Origin: JAGLON01 sp041394985
GTDB lineage: Bacteria; Zixibacteria; MSB-5A5; GN15; JAAZOE01
DNA length: 64,000 nt
NCBI GenBank assembly: GCA_041394985.1
Contig: JAWLBI010000001.1
Coordinates: forward strand, 2,666,001-2,730,000
Direction of reading: 5' to 3'
Shown: positions 48,919 through 58,930 of the stretch, one piece after another
Layout of the letters: each line of letters opens with the position of its first letter
Position numbering within the stretch: the stretch's first letter is position 1
Program-made: the position numbers and the translations under genes
The notes under the pieces: generated by a model
What the model saw: only the letters and a program-made list of their open reading frames with translations
The model's database searches: none
Told to the model about the DNA's origin: nothing

Positions 48919-50517
48919 TTATTTCCAGAATGACGGCCGGAAGACGATCATGATAGTGAAAATCTCCAGTCGCCCCAGGATCATGCAGGCGATTAGGATC
49001 CATTTACCCGGAATCGGTATCCAGCCATAGTGTTGAACTGCCCCCACGCCATTCAATCCGGGGCCGATATTATTGATACAGGCCACCGTGGCGGAAATGG
49101 CTGTAATGAGGTCCGGCACGAAAAGTGTCATTAATAACGATGAAACAGCAAACAATAACATAAACAGGATGAAGAACGATGCAATGTTGGCGATCTTCGG
49201 TTCATCAATAGAATCCTGGCCAATACGAAGCGGCGCAATCAGGTTGGGTCTCGTCAATTTGCGCAATTCTCGCCAGCCTGTTTTAATCAGTACAAGGATG
49301 CGGATTTGTTTCATACCGCCTCCGGTCGACCCCGCACAGCCTCCGAAGAACATCATTAATAATAACATGAAGCGGGCAATATCCGGCCAGAGGTCGAAGT
49401 CGGCGGTACCGTATCCTGTCGTGGTCGTTATTGATACGACCTGAAATAGTGTCGTCCGGACGCAATCGTGCAAATCGGTATATTTTTGCTGTTCGGCGGC
49501 GATAAAACCTTTGAAATCATCCAGTGTCTTGTATTCATAGCGGAAGTGTTTGTATGAATCCTCGGCGGGTTTCAAATCGCCCCCGTACAAGAGACCGGAC
49601 AAAAACAAAGTCGTGAATACGATAACAGCGGTGTAAAACAAAAATTCTCGGTTTATAATGGCCTGCCGCCATTTTCCTCGCAACACATTGAAATGCAATA
49701 GAAAATTCATTCCGGCCAGAAACATAAATACGATAATGACCCATTCGAAATAGGCCGAGTGGTAGGAAGCTATCGAGGCGTTTTTCGTTGAAAAACCGCC
49801 CGTTGCCATAGTGCCGAATGTATGGCAGAGGCTGTCGAAAAGGGGCATGCCTCCAATCCAAAGCAGTAATGTCTCGGCGCCGGATAACAATGCATACACA
49901 CCCCATAGAATCGCAGCCGTTTGAGCAAGTCGCGGCCTCAGGCGATCTGCCGTCGGACCGGGGATTTCACCTCGGAACATCTGATACCCCGATACGCCCA
50001 TCGCCGGGAAAATTGCCAACGCCAGCGTGATGATTCCCATGCCGCCGAGCCAGTGTGTGAGACTTCGCCAAAAAAGTAAAGAATCAGGAACAGCCTCGAT
50101 ATTGGTTAAAATAGTCGATCCGGTCGTCGAGAAGCCGGACATGATTTCGAAATATCCGTCGGTAATGCACGTCATAAGGACGTGTATAGTCAGATGCTCG
50201 GCATTGGAAATAAAATAAAAAGTGAAGGGAATCGAACCGACCAGAGCCAAAATAATCCAGCCGAGAGCCACGATGGCATATCCTTCTCGTATCCCCTGAT
50301 CGTTTCGATTTGCCCGGTACATAAGAGCGATGACGGTTCCCGCCAGCAGGCAAAAGGCTATCGCCAATATGAAGCCGACCGTTTCGGGATTATCAATTAT
50401 TGTAGATAGCGACCACGAATCAAGATCATAGACGGCTATTCCTAACGGGACAATGAGGATAACCCCCATTAACTGCATTAGTTTGCCGATGGCATATGCG
50501 ACCGCTTTCCCGTTCAT
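48919..50517 (-). CDS. trkH: Trk/Ktr potassium uptake channel subunit
   Basis: A 532-aa inner-membrane potassium transporter. It has four pore-loop repeats with selectivity-filter glycines: 'GFSTTGSTIL', 'MATGGFSTKN', 'TTTGYGTADF' and 'NNIGPGLNGVG'. The many membrane helices ('LMQLMGVILIVPLGIAVYDL' onward) and the C-terminal 'ILGRLEIFTIMIVF' are typical. It follows trkA by 11 bp in an operon. A roughly 50-residue polar loop before the third pore repeat ('DSYKHFRYEYKTLDDFKGF') is an added periplasmic segment seen in some TrkH proteins. Confidence 0.95.
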   Translation of the reverse strand: MNGKAVAYAIGKLMQLMGVILIVPLGIAVYDLDSWSLSTIIDNPETVGFILAIAFCLLAGTVIALMYRANRNDQGIREGYAIVALGWIILALVGSIPFTFYFISNAEHLTIHVLMTCITDGYFEIMSGFSTTGSTILTNIEAVPDSLLFWRSLTHWLGGMGIITLALAIFPAMGVSGYQMFRGEIPGPTADRLRPRLAQTAAILWGVYALLSGAETLLLWIGGMPLFDSLCHTFGTMATGGFSTKNASIASYHSAYFEWVIIVFMFLAGMNFLLHFNVLRGKWRQAIINREFLFYTAVIVFTTLFLSGLLYGGDLKPAEDSYKHFRYEYKTLDDFKGFIAAEQQKYTDLHDCVRTTLFQVVSITTTTGYGTADFDLWPDIARFMLLLMMFFGGCAGSTGGGMKQIRILVLIKTGWRELRKLTRPNLIAPLRIGQDSIDEPKIANIASFFILFMLLFAVSSLLMTLFVPDLITAISATVACINNIGPGLNGVGAVQHYGWIPIPGKWILIACMILGRLEIFTIMIVFRPSFWK

Positions 50518-50528
50518 AGACCGGCCTT

Positions 50529-51887
50529 CTAATCCTGACTCTTGAAGAGTTTTCGAATATTGGACAGCGAGCGAGTATACGCGATTGTGATCACATGATC
50601 ATTCGGCTCGAATATGGTTTCCGCCTTGGGAATAATGACTTTTTCATCTCGAATAATCATACCGACAATGGCGCCCTGGCGGATTTTCTTCCAGGCGCGG
50701 TGAAGCGGCATGCCTGCGATTTTCGAATTCTCAGGGACATTCAATCTTGCGGCCTCGATTTCGGCATCGCCAAGCTTCGCCATGACACCGATATGGCCCC
50801 GGCTAATGAGCTGCATGATCTCCTTTGCCGCCGTCAGGCGCGGGTTAATGACATGATCGATGCCGATGGAGTGAAACAGCTTGTCTTGCCGGTCATCCAT
50901 GGAAACGGCGATAACTTCGCGGGCACCTTCGGATTTGGCCAACAACGCCGACAGCATATTGTAATCGGGTTCATTCGAGGTGGCGATGAAAAAGTCGGCG
51001 CGATTGATGTCAATCTCTTTGAGTGTATCAGCCTCGGTGCAGTCGCCATGAACGACTTCCGTTTTACTCAGCTTGACCGCCATTTCCTCGGCGTTATTCC
51101 TGTCGGGATCGGCGAGAATAACCGTCGGGACGATTTCCTGGATAGCGGTCGCCAGTGCGAGCGTCGAGAGATTATTCCCCGTCAGAACGACTCGCTTGGT
51201 TTCATGCGCCGACGTGGAGACTAATTCGAGGAACTTATTTATCATCGAGCGCGGAAACAGCGAAAACACTTTATCCCCCGGTTCGATAACGAAATCACCC
51301 GCAGGAATTATGCCTTTGTGATTGCGAATGACGGCCGCGACGATGAATATTTCCGGTTCCAATAGCTGGCGTAGCTCAATCAAAGATTTACCGGCCATCG
51401 GCATCCCCTCGCGAATGTCATATCCGCGCAAGAGGATCTGGCCGTCCTCGAAATTGACGGCATCCGAAGCGCCCGGTGTTTCGATATATTGCAGGATGGA
51501 ATCGACGACAACTTTTTCCGGAAAGATAAAATCGGTCACGCCGAGATCCAGCAGGCTGACTCGGCGGTCGGGCGAGATGAACTCTTGGTTGCGCAGGCGG
51601 GCAATCCGCTGAGGCACGCCGAATTGCTTCGCGATGCTGCACACGACGATATTGATTTCGTCGATCGGCGTTACCGCAATGACCATATCCGCGCCATCAA
51701 TACCGGCGTCTTCGAGCGCCTGCGGTGATGAGCCTGACGATGCCAACACCTGCAAATCCAGCTTTTCGGCTATTTTTTCGGCGATGGCAGCTTCGTGTTC
51801 GATTAACGATATCGTATGTTTGTCGCGAATTAATTGGTCTGCAAGGCTATAACCTACGACGCCTCCGCCGACAATAACTATTTTCAC
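50529..51887 (-). CDS. trkA: Trk potassium uptake regulator, NAD-binding
   Basis: A 452-aa cytoplasmic regulator that gates TrkH. The GTG at 51887 gives the family start 'MKIVIVGGGVVGYSLADQL'; the frame continues 20 codons upstream without support. It has two tandem RCK units, each with an N and a C domain. The first has the NAD motif GxGxxG (GGGVVG, with later 'DADMVIAVTPIDEIN'). The second has 'VVLTGNNLSTLALATAI' and 'ADFFIATSNEPDYNMLSALLA', where the glycine motif is degenerate. The upstream gene order trkA-trkH gives a complete Trk system. Confidence 0.95.
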   Translation of the reverse strand: MKIVIVGGGVVGYSLADQLIRDKHTISLIEHEAAIAEKIAEKLDLQVLASSGSSPQALEDAGIDGADMVIAVTPIDEINIVVCSIAKQFGVPQRIARLRNQEFISPDRRVSLLDLGVTDFIFPEKVVVDSILQYIETPGASDAVNFEDGQILLRGYDIREGMPMAGKSLIELRQLLEPEIFIVAAVIRNHKGIIPAGDFVIEPGDKVFSLFPRSMINKFLELVSTSAHETKRVVLTGNNLSTLALATAIQEIVPTVILADPDRNNAEEMAVKLSKTEVVHGDCTEADTLKEIDINRADFFIATSNEPDYNMLSALLAKSEGAREVIAVSMDDRQDKLFHSIGIDHVINPRLTAAKEIMQLISRGHIGVMAKLGDAEIEAARLNVPENSKIAGMPLHRAWKKIRQGAIVGMIIRDEKVIIPKAETIFEPNDHVITIAYTRSLSNIRKLFKSQD

Positions 51888-51958
51888 CCGGACACCCCGA
51901 TTCAGTCCATACAAATATCGGCCGCAGAGGCCGACTTGTCTTTTCACTTTACCGGCAA

Positions 51959-51988
51959 AATCTACAAGATTTCGCGACTGTCTGTCAA
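51959..51988 (-). promoter_or_regulatory. Candidate promoter of the trkA-trkH operon
   Basis: On the - strand a perfect TTGACA (51983-51988) and TAGATT (51959-51964) are 18 bp apart, about 70 bp before the trkA start. Confidence 0.45.
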
Positions 51989-52046
51989 CAAAATAATCCT
52001 ATGAGAAGGAATCGAGGCCTGCAAACTCCGGGTAGCTTCCCGACCC

Positions 52047-52083
52047 AAAAAGGCCGGTCAGATAGTTTGTGACCGGCCTTTTG
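52047..52083 (-). terminator. Terminator of the C1B peptidase gene
   Basis: On the - strand AAAAGGCCGGTCA-CAAACTATC-TGACCGGCCTTTTT, 14 bp after the stop. Confidence 0.88.
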
Positions 52084-52097
52084 TCATTTGAGCATGC

Positions 52098-53507
52098 TCA
52101 ATTCAGGCGATTGAGCGAATACATCGGGTCCCAGGGTTTGAGAATCATCGGTTCGGTCCTGGAAATATCGATAAGTTGCTTCGACAAATAACGCTTGTGT
52201 ATAACGACACCGAACATGTACCGCCTGAACCAGTCATTGTACATGTACCAATATCCGCCGTCTCCCTTATCGCCGCCCCAGCTGTTTTCCACAAGCCATT
52301 TGACCGGCTTGCCGTCGGCTGTATCGATACCCATAAAAGCCATCGCGTGATTCGGAGTTATAACCATCATCTGAATGAGGTCTTTCTTGGGCAGGTCAAA
52401 CTTCGTACCCAGAATATCCTCGTAATTATATATGTTGAGCGCCATGATACCGTCTTTAGTATAATCCTCCTTGCCGACATCGCAGGCGAACCATACCGGA
52501 GTCGAATCGAGAAGCGAGGCGAAGGCATAGGCCATCATCGTATCCACGGGAACGTTCACGATCGAGAAGTTCTGATCAGTATAAATATTCCGGCTCATTT
52601 CAACACTGTAATTAGCCATAAACGGTTTGCCCGGATAATTGAACAGCGCGACATAATCATCAAAATCGTCGGACAGAGCAGCCTTGGCGAACGACTGCGG
52701 CGTATATGTTTCGGTGATTGTCCCTTTGACCGTCGTGTCGGACGATTCATGCCGCCATACGAATTCGGTCGGCGGTTGACCAAGGTGCAATACAAGTAGC
52801 TGATACAGTTCAGCCAGCATGCCTTCCTTGACCCTAACGAGATCCTTCTTCGATGTACCGGCGGCGAATTGCTCTCGCAACTGCACGCCGAACTGCATGC
52901 CTTTCATCGTAAGGAATTCGTTCATCTTGCCGGAAGACGAGCTGTTGTGTGTTTCGGGCATAGCTTCGATCGGAACCAGACCATACCGCTTGATCAGGCC
53001 GGTGAAATAGGTCCACCATCCGCCGTCCCCGCCGGGACCATCGATAAGAATCTGAAGTTCTCGATCATCGAGCGGCCGGTCGGCGAAGTCAATCATGTAT
53101 TGGAGGAAGGTATTGTATTTCTCCATCTTATCATAGAACATCAGGTAATTCTGTGAAAATTGCAGCTTTTCATTCTTGAGATTTTTCATCGCCTGCGGCC
53201 TCAGGATATTGAGACCGGAAAACATCCAGCAGCGGCCGGAGCTTTTCTGATTAGTGATCTCACCCGTTTTAATTTTCAGATTCACGAATTTATTATGTTC
53301 GATGAATCGCTCACGGTTCAGAGCCACGCTGTTAATATCACCATTGGCGACGATATCGGCTATCGTCTTATCCATATTATCGTAAGAGACGGCATTGAGA
53401 GAATCGATGAGGCGTTTCGGGATTCCGCCTTTGTCGGCCGAAACTGCGGTCCCGGCCAAGAAGAGTATACAGATGCCGAGTGTACACACAATTGAAAGAC
53501 TACGCAT
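52098..53507 (-). CDS. Exported C1B cysteine aminopeptidase (bleomycin hydrolase/PepC type)
   Basis: A 469-aa papain-fold peptidase of family C1B. The active site is complete: Q87 and C93 in 'NQKSSGRCWMFSGLN', H387 in 'TPNHAMAFMG' and N408 in 'VENSWGGDKG'. Other family landmarks are 'GPGGDGGWWTYFTGLIKRYG' and 'FVWRHE'. Family members are usually cytosolic hexamers that trim peptides from the N-terminus. This one starts with a clear signal peptide (MRSLSIVCTLGICILFLAGTAVSA), so it works in the periplasm or outside. It is a single gene with its own terminator; the gap 53508-53639 upstream holds nothing recognisable. Confidence 0.93.
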   Translation of the reverse strand: MRSLSIVCTLGICILFLAGTAVSADKGGIPKRLIDSLNAVSYDNMDKTIADIVANGDINSVALNRERFIEHNKFVNLKIKTGEITNQKSSGRCWMFSGLNILRPQAMKNLKNEKLQFSQNYLMFYDKMEKYNTFLQYMIDFADRPLDDRELQILIDGPGGDGGWWTYFTGLIKRYGLVPIEAMPETHNSSSSGKMNEFLTMKGMQFGVQLREQFAAGTSKKDLVRVKEGMLAELYQLLVLHLGQPPTEFVWRHESSDTTVKGTITETYTPQSFAKAALSDDFDDYVALFNYPGKPFMANYSVEMSRNIYTDQNFSIVNVPVDTMMAYAFASLLDSTPVWFACDVGKEDYTKDGIMALNIYNYEDILGTKFDLPKKDLIQMMVITPNHAMAFMGIDTADGKPVKWLVENSWGGDKGDGGYWYMYNDWFRRYMFGVVIHKRYLSKQLIDISRTEPMILKPWDPMYSLNRLN

Positions 53508-53639
53508 CCTGGTGTTTCCTCCGGAAATTTCTATATTCTACATTTTTATCTTCTTTTGCTTATACGAGAGGGGGTTGACGGAAGGTTGACGATATCACGA
53601 AAAACCCCGTGCAGACTTTTTCCCGATATCATCAAAGTA

Positions 53640-56150
53640 CTATTTCATGATAACCAGCTTTCCGATTTGATCGCCCATTTGTGACGATACCTGGTAAATA
53701 TAAAGCCCGGTCACTACCGACTGCGTGTTGCGGGAAATGACATCCCACTCCTCGTGTTGCGCCTCCGGCCCGCCATTAGGATTGTAATGATCGATTTCCT
53801 TGACCAAATCGCCGGATACAGTATAGATGCGAATCTTGCACACAGCAGGCAAATTGTAGAAATGAATTGCTCTCGCCCGCTCGGCCGATTTGATCCGCTC
53901 GCGGTTTTCATACCCTGCGGCGGCGTATCCGCCATCGATACGATACGGATTCGGGAACACCTGGACTGTGAGTCCTTCCTGCTCGACGATATCCGTCGAT
54001 GGGAGCGCATAGGTCAGCACTGCGTTGACATTCGGCGACGATTCGAGTGACGACAGCGCGATTTTGCGGCTGCCGAAATCGAATGCCGTGACCGAGACAT
54101 AGTACGGCCGTGACGGTTCTATATTATCAAGGACGAATTCGTATTCATAATACCGAAGATGCCCCTCGGCAGTCGTATCGCTCACATCATTGGGACTGGC
54201 ATCCGGATATAGTTTGTGAATGCCGTATGGATTAGACAAATTGGAGGCATTCCAATCCTGTGGCGTGAAATAATAGAAAGTACCCTCACTTTGCAGAGCC
54301 GTCGCCGATGAGTTGTGATCTTCCGGATCAAATTCCGGTCCGAAGAGGGCATAAAGCGAATCGAGTGTTACCGGAGTCTCAGACAAATACCATCGCTGAA
54401 GAAGCCCATCCCAGGTATAGATATTGTAATTCTCTCTGTCGTACGAGGCGACCAAAACGTAGTCGGTGCGCCTGTCACCGAGACCATAATAAACACGATA
54501 GCCTTCGAAATCCTTTACGCGAGAAAATACATCGATATTGTTTTCGGTAATTTCGCCGTTCCACTGGATTTTGATTTTTCCGAATTCGGTAACCACTCGC
54601 AGCACCGGTGCAGGCGGCGGAGCTGCGCCTCGGAAATCCGGCACGCCATCACCCTGGTAAAAATACGGCACCGAATCGAAGGTCGTCGAATCGACAACCC
54701 AGCGTACGCGACCTGAGTCATTGTCGCCGTCGGTATCGACGCCGGGATTATCGAATATCCAATTGGCCCAACGGGCATTGACACCGAGGTCGGTAAAATC
54801 GAGGCGATTCATGTACTCATACGGATTATATGGATTCCAGTAATTTTCAAAATCCGTTCCCACCTGATGAAATCCGTCACCGGCAAGATAAGCAAGTGTA
54901 ATCGGAAGCGTATCCCCCGGCGCCAGATCGAAGGGGCCGAATGAAAACAAATAGCGATTGTCATATCCGTCCGCAAAATCGGCGGCATCCCGAGGTGGAT
55001 TCAGCCAACCTTCGGAAGAGTGATTGACCGCCGCCTCGAGTTGACCATAGTCGAACTCTCCGCTCGACATCACATAGTATTTTACCTTATCGCCATATGG
55101 TGTCCCGAGCCCGGTACCGAAGTCGCGAAACGGCCGATCATCCGTCCCGGCCTGACGCGGTCCCCAGTCGAGTGACGGGTCCGAATTCGAGATATACCAA
55201 TTGAACGAAAAATCGAGGTCGGGATTGGGTGAGCGCAGTACCGATGTTCCCGTCAGTGCTGTCGGCGATGTAAAATCGAACACATTGCCCGCGTCGGCAT
55301 TGGGGTCACCATCATTGTCGGCATTCCAGGCGATTCGCACGGTATCGAGAAATCCCGGCGGATCGGTCGAGGGGACATCATTGAGATAACCGCAAATATC
55401 GTCCTGATACCCGGCGCCTCCCCCCTGCTTGGATTGATGATACGAATCGGCATCGACATAAACGCCGATATATAATTGCTGAATGGGATAGACATTGATA
55501 TTGCGAATCGTATAATCGAAGAGGATGAAATCCTCGGCGTAATCATAACTCCAGGCATATGACCGCTGTTCGACCTCGATACCGATCGGGATATGCCCGC
55601 GATTGTCGAATTGCGATTCTCCGGTCAGCGAGACATCGGTAAAGGTATCCGTAAATGTGCAAATATAATCCTGCTCGGAGACCGCATCTTCCGTGTAATC
55701 AAGCGAGGTTTTCATGTTACTGCGGACAATAAATGCGCCGGCTTCGCCGATATCGGGCCAAAACTCCTGAATCGTATATTCATCATCGATGCCAACTGAT
55801 ACGAGCGTATCGCGACCGATCACGGCCCCGGCCCACAGGGCCGCCTTATACAAATAAGTGATATTCGACCCGGCCGGGTATTCGCATGAGGGGGCTCCCA
55901 AACCCGTTTCGGGATCCGTGTATGTCCCGGCGAAACCGATTCCAAACTGGCCGCTGTTGGTTACGGCGAGGTGAATATTGTTAATCTTGTGAAGTTGGAA
56001 TTCCCAGTTAGGGGTATCTTCGACGGGCATCGCAGGGCGCAGCGCCTTGCGATCAATAAAATCTGACTTTTCGAGAAAGGCACGCGCATTGATTTGCCCA
56101 AATAACAACAGGACGGCAATACTGATAACGACAGTGCTGATTCTTCTCAT
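53640..56150 (-). CDS. Large secreted protein with T9SS-like C-terminal tail, paralogue 1
   Basis: An 836-aa exported protein of unknown function. ATG at 56150 starts a signal peptide (MRRISTVVISIAVLLLFGQ); 35 further codons upstream are not signal-like, and the ribosome site is weak. The N-terminal region 'NIHLAVTNSGQFGIGFAGTY' to 'WAGAVIGRDTLVS' is a beta domain shared by all three paralogues. A fibronectin-III-like part has 'FGKIKIQWNG' and 'DFEGYRVYYGL'. The last 100 residues hold 'VFPNPYRIDGGYAAAGYEN', 'CKIRIYTVSGDLVKEID' and the end 'VVTGLYIYQV...GKLVIMK', the pattern of T9SS type A sorting (FlgD-Ig-like) domains. It is probably surface-exposed or released through a T9SS-like route. Confidence 0.85.
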   Translation of the reverse strand: MRRISTVVISIAVLLLFGQINARAFLEKSDFIDRKALRPAMPVEDTPNWEFQLHKINNIHLAVTNSGQFGIGFAGTYTDPETGLGAPSCEYPAGSNITYLYKAALWAGAVIGRDTLVSVGIDDEYTIQEFWPDIGEAGAFIVRSNMKTSLDYTEDAVSEQDYICTFTDTFTDVSLTGESQFDNRGHIPIGIEVEQRSYAWSYDYAEDFILFDYTIRNINVYPIQQLYIGVYVDADSYHQSKQGGGAGYQDDICGYLNDVPSTDPPGFLDTVRIAWNADNDGDPNADAGNVFDFTSPTALTGTSVLRSPNPDLDFSFNWYISNSDPSLDWGPRQAGTDDRPFRDFGTGLGTPYGDKVKYYVMSSGEFDYGQLEAAVNHSSEGWLNPPRDAADFADGYDNRYLFSFGPFDLAPGDTLPITLAYLAGDGFHQVGTDFENYWNPYNPYEYMNRLDFTDLGVNARWANWIFDNPGVDTDGDNDSGRVRWVVDSTTFDSVPYFYQGDGVPDFRGAAPPPAPVLRVVTEFGKIKIQWNGEITENNIDVFSRVKDFEGYRVYYGLGDRRTDYVLVASYDRENYNIYTWDGLLQRWYLSETPVTLDSLYALFGPEFDPEDHNSSATALQSEGTFYYFTPQDWNASNLSNPYGIHKLYPDASPNDVSDTTAEGHLRYYEYEFVLDNIEPSRPYYVSVTAFDFGSRKIALSSLESSPNVNAVLTYALPSTDIVEQEGLTVQVFPNPYRIDGGYAAAGYENRERIKSAERARAIHFYNLPAVCKIRIYTVSGDLVKEIDHYNPNGGPEAQHEEWDVISRNTQSVVTGLYIYQVSSQMGDQIGKLVIMK

Positions 56151-56251
56151 GCCCGGTTTCCCAATCCTCCGCTTGCATAACAGACGGCCAGAGCACATCG
56201 GATGTGCAAAGAGTGAAATATAATATATCTCATGCCGGTTTTCAATGCCTA

Positions 56252-57448
56252 TCATGTCTCCGGCAGTTTAGCGGCCGATGTGAAAATGTGTTCCGCACAA
56301 ACGGCGAAGCCATTCAGTGAATCGGGGTGATATCCCTTTTTAGCCATTTCCGTCAAACGCCCGGTCTGCTGTAACTCATTAATGAGATCATCCAATTTTT
56401 CTGCATCACGAGATGTCCGGATTTCGATTCCTACCCCTTGATCTAGAACTCGGGACGCATTGAGCGGCGAAAACGTTCCGATATGCGGACAGCACAACAA
56501 TTGCGGCAACCCTAAACCGACACTCCAATGAGCCCGTTCATGAGCCGGGGCTATGAAAAAGTCAAGAGATGAAAAAATCTCTGCGCAAACGGCGTCTTCC
56601 TCTTCCCGGCTTTGACAGTGGATTAAGCAGACCGGCTGCGACATATCCGGGTAAACTGAGTAGGTAATACCGGTCGTTTTAAAGAAGGTCCGAGCCCGGG
56701 CAAAAAACACTTTTGAAAGCGACGTAAATAGAAATATCCGATGATTCGCTCTCGAGAGAGCTTTCGCGGCCGAAAGTAGTATTTGAATGTGTGGCCCCGG
56801 TGTGGCTCCTGAGGTGAACAGCCCGGCAGTGAGAGGCTTCTTATCATGAAATCTTTGAATACGGGCTTCGTAGGCGGCAGCAGCGGAAGCAGCAATCCGG
56901 TCATCGATACACTGTCCTGTGATACACACTATCGCTTCAGGAATGTCCTGAGACAAAAATATATTGGCCGCAGCCTCATCGGGGACGAAAATCTTGTGGC
57001 AGCGCCTCGGGATAGCTTCTTCAGGAACGGCGAATTCTCCATGCTGATACATGACTTTATTTTGTGGACCGAGGATATCGGCGAGAAGCGGGTGTGCGAC
57101 CACAACGATTCCTTTATAGCAGGTAAACGATGCTCGTAAATCTCGACCGAGCAGTTTCACTAACACGCCGTCTCGTGAATTACCACCGAGGATTTTACGC
57201 AAGCTCGTGTACAGTGATGTAATAATACCGCCTCGTGACCCGAAGCGATATAAAAAGCGGACGAATTTCCAGGCCTGTAAGGAGAGGCCTCGAGAGAGAT
57301 CGAAAACATTTGTAATGGAGAACTTGGCGTGCGGATAGTCGGATTTCATTTTTCGCACAATGCCGTCCAGATAACTGGGATGCCCTCGACCGATTTCAGT
57401 ATATAAAAAGATAATGGCACTGTCGCGCGTCTGATCCGACAATGACAT
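56252..57448 (-). CDS. GT28/MGDG-synthase-like glycosyltransferase
   Basis: A 398-aa probable GT-B-fold glycosyltransferase. The N-terminus 'IIFLYTEIGRGHPSYLDGIV' is the glycine-rich loop typical of the MGDG synthase/MurG group. The C-terminal donor-binding region 'FFIAPAHERAHWSVGLGLPQLLC...GTFSPLNASRVLDQGVGIEI' keeps the family layout, although His-Trp replaces the common Gly-Gly. It is one base after the MFS gene stop, so both form an operon. Likely substrates are a lipid or exported small molecule; unknown here. Confidence 0.75.
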   Translation of the reverse strand: MSLSDQTRDSAIIFLYTEIGRGHPSYLDGIVRKMKSDYPHAKFSITNVFDLSRGLSLQAWKFVRFLYRFGSRGGIITSLYTSLRKILGGNSRDGVLVKLLGRDLRASFTCYKGIVVVAHPLLADILGPQNKVMYQHGEFAVPEEAIPRRCHKIFVPDEAAANIFLSQDIPEAIVCITGQCIDDRIAASAAAAYEARIQRFHDKKPLTAGLFTSGATPGPHIQILLSAAKALSRANHRIFLFTSLSKVFFARARTFFKTTGITYSVYPDMSQPVCLIHCQSREEEDAVCAEIFSSLDFFIAPAHERAHWSVGLGLPQLLCCPHIGTFSPLNASRVLDQGVGIEIRTSRDAEKLDDLINELQQTGRLTEMAKKGYHPDSLNGFAVCAEHIFTSAAKLPET

Positions 57449-57449
57449 A

Positions 57450-58676
57450 TTATACCTGCGCCTTTAATCCGCTGTTCACATCCGGCGACAACTTCCTTCC
57501 CAGGTTATAGAATAGGGCCGCAGCAATCAATGCCATTCCTGATATGACAAACCAGGAGTGCGACGGGTTGTGGTCGAATAAGTCGAGGAGAATCCCTCCG
57601 ACTGTCGGTCCGAGCGACCAGCCGGCCATTTGAAACAGCCCGAAAACACCCATATAGCGACCGTAGGCGGTCGGCGGTGATAGATTGGCGACTATGGTCA
57701 CCGAAGGCGGTGACACGATCATTTCTCCAAGGGTCATTACAACCATAAAGATTATGAGATGCGAATAACTTCCAGCGAAAACCAGACAGAAATAGACAAT
57801 TGCATAATTAATTGCGCCGAGTATCAACTGATTGGTCAGTTTCCAATTCCGAAACAGAGCCGACATAAAGAATTGCAGGACAACGACCATAAAGCCGTTG
57901 ATAAAATAGATTCCGCCCAATTGCGACTTGGTAATATTCAGATTATCCGTGACATAGACTGAAAACGGCGCGATAAACTGCGCCACCGCCAAAAACAAAA
58001 GGAGCGAAATCAGGCAGTGGCGGAAGAGCAGCGGATCCTTGCTCAGGTTGAAAATATCCTTGATTTTGAACGCGTGAACATCGACCGGCTTTTCGGATTT
58101 AACGTCTTTTAATAAAACAAGAAAAACCAAACCGGAAAAAACCGCCAGAAGGGCGGAAATAAAAAACAGCCGGGCATACGAGACATGAGCGATGAATCCG
58201 CCCATCGCGGGACCGATAGCCCATCCGAGATTCCCGGTAATGCGCAGGAAGGCATAGGCGGGGATTCTCTCTTCTTTGGCCACAATATCGGCGACCATGG
58301 CATTTGCCGCCGGATGAAGAACGGCTCCGAATATATAATTCAGGCCGATAATACTCCCGATTACCCAGAATCCGGCATTCTGAGCCATGGCATACGCAAC
58401 GCCCGCAAATGTAAATGACCGAAGTACTTGTGACCAGCCCATAATGCGGACGCGCCCGAAGCGATCGGACAACCACCCGGCCATCGGCTGCGGAACGGCT
58501 CGCAAAACGGCCGTTACGCCGAAAAACAGGCCGATTGCGCTCATTGACATGCCCAATTCCGTGTGGAAATAAATAGACAGAAACGGAATCACCATGGCAA
58601 AACCGATCGAAGTGACCAGCCAGCCGAAACCGAGCAGATAGATTCGCTTGTCAAACCCGATAAATTGCCTTACCAC
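57450..58676 (-). CDS. MFS transporter
   Basis: A 408-aa, 12-helix major facilitator superfamily protein, probably an exporter. A GTG start follows GGAGAAGG. The loop 2-3 signature is 'GWLSDRFGRVRIMGW', and motif C-like 'ITGNLGWAIGPAMGGFIA' occurs in helix 5, typical of drug or metabolite antiporters. The C-terminal half has 'GRYMGVFGLFQMAGWSLGPTVGG'. It is transcribed with the glycosyltransferase (1-bp gap), which suggests that the transported molecule and the glycosylated product are linked. Confidence 0.92.
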   Translation of the reverse strand: MVRQFIGFDKRIYLLGFGWLVTSIGFAMVIPFLSIYFHTELGMSMSAIGLFFGVTAVLRAVPQPMAGWLSDRFGRVRIMGWSQVLRSFTFAGVAYAMAQNAGFWVIGSIIGLNYIFGAVLHPAANAMVADIVAKEERIPAYAFLRITGNLGWAIGPAMGGFIAHVSYARLFFISALLAVFSGLVFLVLLKDVKSEKPVDVHAFKIKDIFNLSKDPLLFRHCLISLLLFLAVAQFIAPFSVYVTDNLNITKSQLGGIYFINGFMVVVLQFFMSALFRNWKLTNQLILGAINYAIVYFCLVFAGSYSHLIIFMVVMTLGEMIVSPPSVTIVANLSPPTAYGRYMGVFGLFQMAGWSLGPTVGGILLDLFDHNPSHSWFVISGMALIAAALFYNLGRKLSPDVNSGLKAQV

Positions 58677-58930
58677 AGCCTTCTCCGGCCTTCCCCGTTA
58701 CAATAGGTATTTAGCGCTCAATTAACCGCAAATAATCCGGACTGGTTAGCACTTTTTTTAATTTGCTAAAAAAAGATTGGATTGTGACTTGCCCAGGAAT
58801 TTATCATTAATTATCTTCACGGATTGATTTGACAAAATCAGAGTTACGTTCGTCACGACAAAGAGGATAATATCTATTTGTGATGAGCCTTTGGGTGATA
58901 TTTTCATTAGGTGGGAAACGAGGAAGAAGC

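Noticed and set aside
53590..53639. CCCCGTG region after T9SS-like paralogue 1 as a terminator
   Set aside because: No convincing inverted repeat with a T tract on the - strand was found.
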